A stretch of DNA of 64,000 nt from positions 1-64,000 of the forward strand of contig JACATO010000033.1 in the NCBI GenBank assembly GCA_018389105.1. Reading direction: 5' to 3'. Shown piece after piece: positions 37,711 through 47,816 of this stretch (the first letter of the stretch is position 1; each line of letters begins with the position of its first letter). The notes under the pieces were generated by a model, which searched no databases, was not told the origin of the DNA, and was given only the letters and a program-made list of their open reading frames with translations. Made by a program: the position numbers and the translations under genes. The stretch comes from Nautilus pompilius (taxonomy: Eukaryota; Mollusca; Cephalopoda; Nautilida; Nautilidae).

Positions 37711-38064
37711 CATCTATTATTATTATTATTGTTATTGTTGTAAGTGTTTATTATTGTTATTGTTGTTATTGTTGTAATTGGTAGTATTGTTATTGTTGTT
37801 ATTGTTGTAATCGTTATTATTGTTATTGTTGTTATTGTTGTTATTGTTATTGTTGTTATTGGTATTATTGTTATTGTTGTTATTGTTATTGTTGTTGTTG
37901 TTGTTATTGTTGTTATTGGTATTTGTTGTTATTGTTGTTATTGGTATTGTTGTTATTATTGTTGTTATTGGTATTGTTGTTATTGGTATTATTGTTATTG
38001 TTTTTATGGTATTATTGTTTATTGTTGTTATTGTTATTATTATTATATTATTACTACTACTACT
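37711..38064. repeat. (TTG/TTA) trinucleotide-hexanucleotide array
   Basis: About 350 bp built from TTATTG and TTGTTA units with occasional GGTA interruptions, ending in ACTACTACTAC. It is T/G-rich on the plus strand. All plus frames read as hydrophobic Leu/Val/Ile/Cys/Tyr-rich runs, which are artefacts of the repeat. Confidence 0.95.
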
Positions 38065-38539
38065 TAGAGAAAGTAGAAGGTTAGTTCAGAATTCTTCTTA
38101 ATGGTAGGAGAGACCAGGGGTCGGTCCGGCTGTAGCACTGGCAATACTTCGTAAACGAGTCTAAGGCTCTGGGAGTGTTTATGTCCTGTAGAAAGGTTTT
38201 ACGGGGAATTACTATGATTAGAAGAAAGGGGTCCCTCCCCCGATACTCCTCGCAATGGGACTGGTTCCGCCTTTTCACGCGGTAAAAGTGATTATTTACC
38301 TGTTGAGACGTTGTTCTGTTCTGTTTGTCACTCGCACGACTCAAATACCCGGGCACTTTCGGAGTTTCTGGCGATCCATCACGCCGAGATTAAGCGCGAT
38401 GCTGTACATTCCCATGACCCGGGCTGTTAACCCATACGGGGCCGGTTGTAAGAGAAAGTGAGTGAGTACTCTAGTCGGTAGAGACGGTATTTCTCAAACT
38501 GAATACTAATAAAGTTCTCATAGTCGAGTCAGAACAATA

Positions 38540-38609
38540 ATGGCGTCGTCCTTTCTGTCGTTCATAAAATCTCCAGTATCCAAAGAAGAGAAAGTTAAAG
38601 ATAAAACTG
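38540..38609 (+). other. candidate first coding exon (23 codons plus 1 nt) with donor
   Basis: An ATG at 38540 in strong context (A at -3, G at +4) opens a frame beginning MASSFLSFIKSPVSKEEK. It runs 23 codons and ends at ACTG|GTAAGA, with the donor at 38610-38615. Two in-frame TAA codons lie upstream near 38506-38511, so this ATG would be the true start. The start overlaps an AATAATGGCGTC word resembling a YY1 site. The peptide has a short hydrophobic start and then a Lys/Glu-rich segment. I cannot name the protein or find exon 2. About three ATGGCG-to-donor frames are expected by chance per window. Confidence 0.28.
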
Positions 38610-38615
38610 GTAAGA

Positions 38616-39516
38616 ATTCCGTGTCTCTATTCTAATGCTCTCCCGTCCACAGCATTGGACCTTTTTTTAAAAACGAAAACACGTGATCAGGCGTCAGAAC
38701 TACACTGGCAGCCAAAATTGGGGAGTAACCAATGGCGCACCCCATATATATGTAATTATAGTTGCGTGCATACGACAATCATACGACTGTTAGAAAATAT
38801 ATTACATGACGAAACGAGTTCTGATAGTTTGTCAGTCAGGACTCTGATCGAAAGATTTAAAAACCAGAATATCCTGTTGTGTTTTTTCATTTGCCTTTGT
38901 GCGCCTACAATTACGGCAGTTGACGTAGTTAAGGATATCAAGTATAAAGACGGAAACTATTTCAGGTTTAGGTCATCTAGACCAATAAATATGGGAGCTA
39001 TTCTTTTACGAAGCAAAGATAAAACTTTGCCATCTTCCCATCGACTTTGTACGCCGCGATAGCTGTCGATTAATCGGAGATTTGGTTTCTAACTTTTTTG
39101 TTTTTTAATTCTTCTCAGCCCCTCCGCCTATTTTCCATCGCCCCGTCCCAGGCCCCTGTAAACGCCAGATCCCTGCTAACTTTTTTTGTTGTCTCCTGTA
39201 TTTTTTTTCTCTCTCGCCGCTGAATTTTCCCTTTCCGCCCTTTAAGTGTTCGAAGAAGAATGACGTCATTTCCCTCTTTGTACCTTCTCCAAACACTGTC
39301 GAGCAAACTCCCATTGTCCGTCAGCCTGTCACTTAGTCATAGTAACCGTGATTCGGTCCAGATGTGCAAAGTCCCCTTTCATCGCCGGTTCCGCTGGGAT
39401 AATTACAACCTTTGTCGATTTCTTCCGTCCCTAACCCCGGCTTGAGTCACAATGAGACAAGGGAAAGCACAAAACAACGAAGGGAAACTGAAAGCCAATC
39501 TCGAAACGTCACTCCC
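38616..39516. other. non-coding stretch, possible intron
   Basis: Follows the candidate donor at 38610. It contains a 135-codon frame at 38655-39062 that lacks an initiating ATG and has no known domain, and a TGACGTCA at 39261-39268. Confidence 0.4.
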
Positions 39517-39768
39517 TCCCCAAATCTCTCTCACTCTCCCCCTCTCTCCTCCCCATCTCTCCTCTCCCTCCTCTCTCCCTCCCCATCTCTCCCTCTCTCC
39601 CTCCCATCTTTCTCTCACTCTCCCTCCCTCTCTCCCTCCCCCATCTCTCTCTCTCCCTCCCTCGCTCCCTCCACAATCTTCCCTCCCTCCCTCCCTCTCT
39701 CTCTGTCTCTCTCCCTCCGTCTCCCCTCCCCCTCTCTCTCTCCTCTCTCCCCCCTTCCCTCCACATCA
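39517..39768. repeat. imperfect CCCT/CT repeat
   Basis: Pyrimidine-only tract of about 250 bp with CTCCCTCC-type units and irregular breaks. It lacks TGACGTCA elements, so it differs from the CRE-bearing CT family. Confidence 0.92.
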
Positions 39769-41099
39769 TTTCTGTTATTATCGTCATATCACAATTAACA
39801 ACTAGAAATATTAAAAGAAAATTAAATATTTAACAAATTCAATGCTGCTTTTGTCGGACACGAATCGCGCAATTTAAAAAAAAAAAAAGGAAAACGACAA
39901 CGAGAACAACAACGGAAGAAAGGGCTTTTTCTAATGTCTCCCTAAACTTAGCGGTGGATCTGCGAGTGGTTCGTCAAATAGAGCGTCAGGCCTTCAGCTG
40001 AGGGGAGCCGCCCCATCGCTGGGGAATACTAAGCTTATGTACGTGCAAAGCTCACCCCCGGGGGCGGAGACCTGCCCGACTCTCAAAACCTAGGGGGAAA
40101 TATCGCTTTATGCCCAACCCCTACAGCGAGTCACCGACTCCGGAGCTCCATTACCAACTCTCCGTCTCCCCGGGTAAATAAACGTTTGTTTACCCGCTTA
40201 GTTCTGGTCGGTTACCGCGGAAACTAAGACGCGTCCCCCTCCTTTTGTCGGATGCACGGGTCGGGTGGGTTTCCGTCCCCTGGCCGCCGCTCTTTCTTCT
40301 CCAGCCCGAAAACGAAGGGTCCTGGCGGCGATTTTCTGCTCGGCCGCCATTCCTCCCCCTCCGCGCACCGCAACCTGGATGCTGCCGTGGTAAGGACGGA
40401 CCATCTGGCCTCGTAAATACGGCAACCGGTTGCCGAAACGGAACCGAGAGTGGGTTTCCGTCTGGTGCAAATGTTACGCTGGTACCGCGTTGTAACACTC
40501 ACTGAGCAGCGACCATCCGCTCAGAGCGCCCTCTGGGGTCATTGTCCCGTTCGTGTTCTGGTCGCCTTAACCCGACTTCGCAAAGAACGATCACGGGGAC
40601 TTTACCCGGGTCACGGACGCCAGTACCCTTAACTATAGAATAAAGCTCCCTCCCAGCGTTTTTACAGGGTACAGACATGTACCCGCGCCTTTTTTACAAT
40701 AAATAAATACGTAAATAAAACGAACTTATTGCTGTAAGTGCCAGATATCCCACAATTATTCTGTTTTTCTGTTAATTCATTGAGTAGGAGAACCAGTTTT
40801 TTTGCTGTTATGCAAAGTAATTTCTTTTTTTAAAAAAACAAAAACAAAACACAAACTGATATCTTACTAACCCTTACTAATCCTTGATGTCTCTCCTCCA
40901 TTATTCTAATTTAACGAAATTTGACTCCCCGGCAATACTGCCACTTATACAGTAGTTCATTAAAAATATTCATTTTCTCCTCCTATTCCCGACATTTCCA
41001 TGTTTGCACTCAACACGTTTTACTTGAGTGAGTTCCCAACCAACATCGTTCGAACAGAACTGTATACAGCAACATTCTCCACTAACCCCTGCATCTGCC
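39769..41099. other. non-coding stretch with CpG-dense island
   Basis: Positions 40201-40500 contain 32 CpGs in 300 bp by hand count, above the base-composition expectation. The GC-rich zone spans about 39990-40630. On the minus strand an ATG at 40349-40347 in good context (G at -3, G at +4) starts MAAEQKIAARTLRF and is open for about 50 codons, with overlapping frames on both strands as expected in stop-poor DNA. A CTCF-like motif is at 40526-40538. Downstream of 40640 the sequence turns AT-rich. It may be a promoter island; no transcript is proven. Confidence 0.4.
40526..40538 (-). promoter_or_regulatory. CTCF-like core motif
   Basis: The minus strand reads CCCCAGAGGGCGC, with the strong CAGAGGGCGC core and two departures from the full consensus when the preceding base is included. 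It lies at the edge of the CpG-dense island. Confidence 0.3.
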
Positions 41100-41363
41100 G
41101 GTTGTCACCGTCGGACGCCATATCGCTTAATACTGTTCTGATGTCAGACATCACGTGTTCTCTCCGGTTGTCACCGTCGGACGCCATATCCCTTAATACT
41201 GTTCTGATGTCAGACATCACGTGTTCTGTCCGTTTGTCACCGTCGGACGCCATATCCCTTAATACTGTTCTGATGTCAGACATCACGTGTTCTCTCCGGT
41301 TGTCACCGTCGGACGCCATATCGCTTAATACTGTTCTGATGTCAGACATCACGTGTTCTGCCT
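41100..41363. repeat. 66-bp minisatellite, four copies
   Basis: Four head-to-tail copies start at 41100, 41166, 41232 and 41298 and are nearly identical (one C/G position, plus two changes at the third-copy junction). Each unit contains TGATGTCAGACATCA, a palindrome with a one-base centre, running into CACGTG, an E-box. The 66-bp length is a multiple of three, so both strands stay open. The plus frame (ATG at 41000, stop at 41384-41386, 128 codons) repeats LSPSDAISLNTVLMSDITCS. The minus frame repeats MSDIRTVLRDMASDGDNR. Of three differences among copies, two are silent in the plus frame and all three change residues in the minus frame, a weak hint for plus if either is coding. Confidence 0.93.
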
Positions 41364-44192
41364 GGCTCCCAGAAGAGTTGCAATGAAAAATTAGCTAGCT
41401 TGTACTTTTGTTTCGACTCCTGACTCGCGCCCGCATAAATGTAGTGGCGTAGAGGTGTGAATAGGTGCGGTAATGTTCTCAAGCTCGAAATCGCGTTCGA
41501 CCCAAAACCGACAGCTCACTAACAAGCTGCAAGTCACGCGTTTTCACATCTGAAGTTCTTCGCGGAGATCGTAACTCCGTCATTGCTGATACAAATCCGC
41601 GAAGACGTTTGCCTATTTGTTCCTATTGGTAACCAATCTTCTCACGACGTTCCCAGTTCTCACACCCGGCCGCCATTTACAATAAGCCATTTGTATTTCG
41701 TATCGATCAAGGCTTTTATTTTGTTCCTTGGAAAAGAAAAAAAACAAACAAACAGCAGAGCGTCATCCAGTCGATTTGGTTGGCTAGTTGCTGTGACGCA
41801 GTAGCGTGATTCTTGATCTAAATCCAGCACGGTTTCTAATCCGAGGGTGCACTTAATTCTGACCATTAGCAAATCTGATGCGCTTTCACATACTTTATTT
41901 GAACAATGACATGCGAGATTAGGCAAAAAATTTTAAAGAGTTTTTCCTACAATTTATAATAATTTTATCGCAAAAGTGTCATTATGAACGGCCACGGGTG
42001 GGGCTGCCATATTGGATTTGATTAGCATATTTTCTCCTCCAACTAAAAGAGCTACAAAATTTCGTATTAAACATCCGCGCATACACCTTGATTTTCAATT
42101 TTAAAAAAAAGAAGCTACACCTATAAACAAAGAGACTGACAACAAAAAGATTTTAAAGTTAAGCAAAAATTTAGAAAATTCAAATACCCAATCAATAAGA
42201 ACACAACTTCGACTTCAAACTGCGAGAAGCATTTTCATAGATGACTTCTTAACAGCTGTCACGAAAAGTTTTGAACAGACCGTAATTAAATTTGATAAAT
42301 TACCCAATAATTGCAGGAATGTATTTATTTTGTCATATGCAAGAATTATGATCCTGATTAAATCGTATGATGCACACCACCCGTGGTGGTGGTTAGAAGG
42401 GAATGAATGTTTATGAATTCTATGCGATTATTCTGTTTTGTATTGTTCAATGCCTATAAATTACGAGAACCTGACGGCGCTAATTAACGGAGCAGTGTGA
42501 AACATTTCCAAGGTTTCGGACGCTTTCCCGACGCTCTAAAGGGTGTCATTATGAAACAGAGGAATTGGTACGGCACCATTCAGTTTAGTCCGGGTATTCC
42601 GTGCGAATTTAAGAAATGCTATCTGCGAAAATGCCTCTATAGGTGAAGTACGTAAACGACAGGTGCGCGAGTGTACTTTAACTTGGTGCGTGATCCGCCA
42701 GAGGTTGTGCACCACCAGTCATCACCGTATGACTGATTTGTGAGGTTAAATCGCCTCGAACAAGTCCCGTCCGCCTGTGGCATTGTTTACGGCTTGGTGG
42801 CACCACCTGCCTGTAGAACGGTTGCCAAAACGTCGAGAACCAAAGAGAAATTGTGCCTGAACGTGATGTAGTTTAATGGACGGCTTTACTAGTAGAATAT
42901 AAATAAGCTTCGATATCATCAGGAAGAGATTTTCTAAAGGGGCGTGAATGAGACAACTTGCGATAGAAAATGTCGCATATCGCTCGAAAACAAACGACAC
43001 AAATACGCCAGATTGTCGTTCCGTGTTAGCCCAGCTGGGGGGGGTACATATAGGAAGCAAAAAAGCGGGCTAACATCATACGCGACAAAACCGAATTTTT
43101 ACGCTTTTCTCTCTGACGCCAATAATGAGAAAATGGCTCTGGATAAAGAATGATCAGATTGTTCTAAATACTTGAGGTCGGTGCGTAAACCCGGTTGGTA
43201 TCTAAGATACTGAGAATATTCTTTGCATTTTTTCTTTGTAATTATTTAAGTATTTTGAAGAAAATCACACTAGTATATCCTCGCTGTGGACATTGTCTCT
43301 AAAAGAAGATCGGCTTCTAATTTTCTGAAATATAGAATTTTATTTTTCATTTTGACTATAATTCAACATTATTTTATTGCAATAATTTAAATATATCATC
43401 AATTCGAAGGGAATTTCAAAAGATTTAGACCACAAATACATTTCGATGCATCACACTTATGCAATGTGCTGTATGGCGCTCGACTGGGCGTCATATTTCG
43501 CAAAATAATGAGCTGTATAATTGCACAAGTCTTCCGTCACATGTTTTCTACTTTCAGTTTAAGAGAAATCAAAATCACAAGGAGGCAGTTTCCGAAGTAT
43601 CAGTATAGAAATATTTATTTAATGATTTTTATATAAATTTACTAATACGTAATTTTTAATTGTAGCATTGAAAAAAAGAAGAAAATAGTAATATATGTTT
43701 AGAATGTGCAGGCTTACGTAATGCATTAAAACCAAACATAGAGGGTTTGATTCTTGCCTGTTGTTTGTTATTCTTTAAAATTATCATTAACATTTAGTTC
43801 TAAAAACTGAACAAAAAACGAAATTCACTTTATTATGATATAAACAACCAACGCATTATAACCAACCAAAATTATCCAAAACTTTTCACGAGAGTGTGGT
43901 ACCCCTTAAGAGTAACCGATAGGTGCTTTGACATAATCGGATTGGCTTTGAACAGTTATGAATTCTCTGTACTGCTACCAGTCTTAAGGTTCCTTGTTTT
44001 TGGTTTTAATATCTCATATTAAAGCGGCTTTATCCCTGAGGTTAAATGCTACACAGTACTGCGATCGCTTTATTTGTTTTCACTTTAATATTTTTTCTTC
44101 CTTTGTTCATTTTTTTTGTTTAATTAATGTTTAGCCTGTTCTGTGTGCAAACTAAATTAAAAGAGAAATTCAATTGTTCTTTGCATGACAAA
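41364..44192. other. non-coding stretch, no gene seen
   Basis: Mostly AT-rich with short frames. AAATGGCGGCC on the minus strand near 41670 is a YY1-like word opening 17 codons. A G8 run is near 43034. Nothing else is recognised. Confidence 0.55.
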
Positions 44193-44525
44193 GTCTCTCT
44201 CTCTCTCCCTCACTCTCTACTGACGTCATCTCTCTCTCTCTATCTATCTCTGTACTGACGTCATCTCTCTCTCTCTCACTCTCTACTGACGTCATCTCTC
44301 TCTGTACTGACGTCATCTCTCCCTCTCTATCTCTCTCTGTACTGACGTCATCTCTCTCTATCTCTCTCTCTACTGACGTCATCTCTCTCTCTATCTATCT
44401 CTGTACTGACGTCATCTCTATCTCTATCTATCTCTGTACTGACGTCATCTCTATCTCTATCTATCTCTGTACTGACGTCATCTCTCTCTCTATCTCCCCC
44501 CTACTGACGTCATCTCTCTCTCTGT
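44193..44525. repeat. CT array with ten evenly spaced TGACGTCA palindromes
   Basis: A CT/TCTA tract of about 330 bp holds ten perfect TGACGTCA octamers at 44221, 44256, 44287, 44308, 44343, 44374, 44407, 44440, 44473 and 44505. Each sits in a TACTGACGTCATCTC context. Spacings are 35, 31, 21, 35, 31, 33, 33, 33 and 32 bp. The octamer is the canonical full cAMP-response element bound by CREB/ATF bZIP dimers (established). Regulatory use here is unproven. The minus frame repeating MTSVE is an artefact of the repeat. Confidence 0.96.
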
Positions 44526-44787
44526 ATTGTATTCACTCCCGGTGACGTTTTGCAATTCCATTAACCGCTCTAGTGTACGAGTTTTTCTACGTCTATGTTT
44601 TGCCTTTTCTTCTGCTGGTCGGGGTGGGGGTGGGGGGTGGACTCGGTGAGGAAGTTTAGCGTCAGTTGTGGGGAGTGGTGGCAAAAGAAAGCCCTTCCTA
44701 ACCTTCTCGCTCCCCTGGAACTTGGCCGTCGCACCACGACGAAGGACGTAAGCGGCCCGCCGATGTGACCAAACAAAGCTGGTGAAA

Positions 44788-44822
44788 TGGTGATGATGAT
44801 GATAATAATAATAATAATAATG
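44788..44822. repeat. (GAT)n(AAT)n microsatellite
   Basis: Short GATGATGAT run continuing as AATAATAAT, about 35 bp. Confidence 0.92.
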
Positions 44823-45446
44823 CTAATCGGACCCGCGGAACAAAGCGCGCTGTCGTCGGGCCCGCCTGAGTCATGCGGTGTCGGCAGGAGAGCTGTCCTC
44901 GGTCTTTGTCTCCGTCCACCCGGTTGTCGCGCGTGACTCAACGCGCCGTGAGAGAGGATCCGGGCCTGGACGGTGGGGTGGGCTCTTCGGTCTACGTGAC
45001 CGAGTGCGCGGGGAATTAATCTGGATGAAGGCGCGTCGCTGGAAGTCACCCCGCAAACTCCCTAAATATCGTGCGCCGTTTGTTTTGTTTTCTCGATTAT
45101 ATTCCAATATCTGCGCAAAACCGGGAAACGGGCGGAGAACGGGGAGGAACAGAACAGGTGGACGCCGCTCCTCGTCGCTTACGACACCGTGGTGAGCCCC
45201 TTCTGAATCAGTAAACTAAAGGTGGTAAGCAATTACTTTTCTAAGGTTTTAAATCCGGCAAAAATCGGGTCTTTATTCAGAAGGTTTAAATGTCATCAGT
45301 GAACCGCGCGCGCATGTTTCTCAACTGCTCCTCTGTATCTATTGTTGTCTGCCCTCTCTTCCTTGGAGGACGGAAATAAAGTGACGCAATCCGATTTCAG
45401 GGAGCAGAAAGGGGCAAAGAACTATTCATCAGTTTATTTTTGTTCC

Positions 45447-45803
45447 TTAAATTTTTTTAAAAGAAAGAGAGAAAAAAAATAGAAACTGCGCATAAATAAA
45501 TGCTAGAACGAGTAGTAACTGAAAGAGAGGGTGGCAAGGGGCCCCACCAGCCATCAAAGCTAATAACGCGCCGCTTCCGGTGCATTGTTTGAGCGGAAAC
45601 AGCTGACACTTGTCCGGATCTGAAAGTTTCTGTCGGGGTGCTGTAGTAAGACGACCGTCGTTTGATACCTGCTGATTGGAGAAAGCGGAAGAGAGAGAGA
45701 GAGGAGTTTGCCAAACGTCGCCTCTCCAGAACCGCCCGGGTAGAGGAAATCTTGGTGGAAGCATCTCGGCGGTCACGTTGGTCGATGTAGCTTCGCCCCC
45801 CAT
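45447..45803 (-). other. unassigned 118-codon frame with hydrophobic C-terminus
   Basis: On the minus strand the ATG at 45803-45801 (G at -3, G at +4) starts MGGEATSTNVTAEML and the frame ends at a stop in the A-rich 45447-45479 region. The N-terminal two-thirds are polar. The last about 27 residues are hydrophobic (PLFQLLLVLAFIYAQFLFFF) with a Lys near the end, the shape of a tail-anchored membrane protein. The hydrophobic tail is encoded partly by a poly-A/GA tract, so it may be a composition artefact. A second frame overlaps on the same strand. No family is recognised. Confidence 0.13.
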
Positions 45804-46951
45804 CCCCAGTTTAAAGGTATCTCTTTAAGGGGTCCGCGTTTTATGAAGTCACACATCTTTCGCCATTTTGCGACTGTTGCTGAATAGTTGCGTACGACTC
45901 TCACTCGGCCCGTACGGTTTCAGCCAATCATGTGACGTGACATGGAAACAGACAAGAAGGGCTTTATTCGATCGAAATGTGGATAAAGTTAAAAATAAAT
46001 AAAATGCTAAAAACTTCAACGCACGTGACTAAGAGTTTCCGGAACCACTGTAATCAAGAGAAATCTTGTCAATATTAATTTTAAAAAAAAAATGCCTGAT
46101 TTACATAATTTCCTTTCAACCCGATTTTTTCTTTTTTACTGAGGCTAATATAGAAAGTTGGGGATAAATATTTTAGATATTTTGCAGGACGCAAAAGCCT
46201 AGATTTTTCGAACCTCCTGCATTATTCGAGTGAACTCCCAGTTACCTAAGAACACAAACTACTTTTCAGGGAATCTAACAGAGGTGAAAAACCAGCGAGA
46301 GAGATTAAAATCATAAACAAAGAAAATCAGTAAAAAGCATAATTATAAATTAGTTAAACTGTCTGTGGTAAGTTTATTTCTTTGATATGAAAGGATTGTT
46401 GATGAGTGAATTAAAGATAAATATCTCATTGCTCTAAATTTATTGGTTATTTATATTATACAATGGTGGTAAAAATTAGTGCATTACCTTGTCTTTTAAA
46501 ACAAAATATAGAGCATTGAATGCATAAATTACAATTTAGTATTGCATTCTACAGTTAATTAACCCTTTTTCGATGTTCAGAAAGCCTCCGTCCTAAACAC
46601 CCTCCTTAACGAAGACATTGTTTTATAGAGATACAGCTACAGGGTAGTAAATCAGTAAATGTCAGTAAATGCAACCCTGACTAATTACTATTTTATTGTA
46701 AGAGAAATACATAAAATGATCAATACAAATAAAGCAAATGTTGTAGCATCATTTCGGGTGATACAATAACTTTGGCCTCTACTGTATTATATCGTATTAC
46801 GTAATATTAAATTTTACAATCGGTTTCTAACGCTTTAAACCAAAGATTAAAATGTTATAGTAGTAGCCTACTTCCATAATTAAGTTCTAGTAACGTTTGA
46901 AAGAATTCTGACGTCACTACTTTTCCCACTCGCACTGTGAAACAGCACAGA

Positions 46952-46980
46952 CCCACACACACACACACACAAACACACAA
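46952..46980. repeat. (CA)n microsatellite
   Basis: About 29 bp of CA with one AAACAC break. Confidence 0.93.
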
Positions 46981-47744
46981 AATGATGGCGGACTCTGAAG
47001 TAAAGATATCAAAATATTTAAGCAATCTTTTTTAATGCACTTAATAATTAGTGATTTGTAAATTTACCATTGATCCACATACAATAAATATCCACAGACA
47101 TTCTGTATATTGAAACTCTGTTGTTTACTGTTTCTTCCTCACGTGATCAACATAAGGAAGTGGACGTCAGCTCTACTCGCTGTAAATTCGAGGTGCATCC
47201 AAACAAACGAACTATCCACCCGACCCCTTTATCTCACAGGAAAGATCTGTGCAATCGCGCCACCCATTGCAAAAAATTCTGTTATGAAGCAGTAAAATAA
47301 ATAGTTATGACGTAATTAGTTCTTGTTTCTGTCACAGTAAATTTAGCAATCGGTTATTTAAAAAAAAAAGTTCGATACGAGAAAATGTATTATTTTTACT
47401 TCGGTATTTTCTAGAGATGTAAACGATGCATTTTGGATGGGAGCCCCCCACTGCCAAGAATAAAGTGCCATTGCGATTTAATAATGCGGGGGTTTGTCTT
47501 TGGCAAAAAGTGTACTTTTTCTGCACACTGCCATCTTTCGTACTTAAAGCACCTTTCGTTATATTTGAAAAGGCAAAAAAGAAATTCTTTGACTACAGGG
47601 TATGTTCGCAAGTATCAGCGACCAGACGGTGAATGTGGGAAAAGGTTCCCTCATCTCAATGATTGCTATGGCATTGGACTGGCTATTGCTTTCGTGCCTT
47701 GTTTCTGCCATAATCTCGTTAAATTACCTCCTATTCTTCAACCT

Positions 47745-47766
47745 CTCTCACACACGCACCCACGCG

Positions 47767-47799
<33 letters not shown>

Positions 47800-47816
47800 C
47801 ACACACACACACACAC
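47745..47816. repeat. (CA)n/(CG)n microsatellite
   Basis: CACACGCACCCACGCGCGCGCGCACAC passing into long CA repeats. The His-Thr-rich plus frames across it are artefacts of the repeat. Confidence 0.93.

Larger units (their letters stand above)
44526..47744. other. non-coding stretch with GC-rich patch and AT-rich desert
   Basis: A G-rich GGGGTGGGGGTGGGGGG run lies at 44620-44636. About 44600-45200 is GC-rich and CpG-dense with frames open on both strands and no domain. A GAT/AAT triplet tract is at 44788-44822. About 45990-47100 is AT-rich and gene-poor, with one TGACGTCA at 46919-46926, a CA tract at 46952-46980 and a small CAGTAAATG duplication near 46651-46670. Confidence 0.5.
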
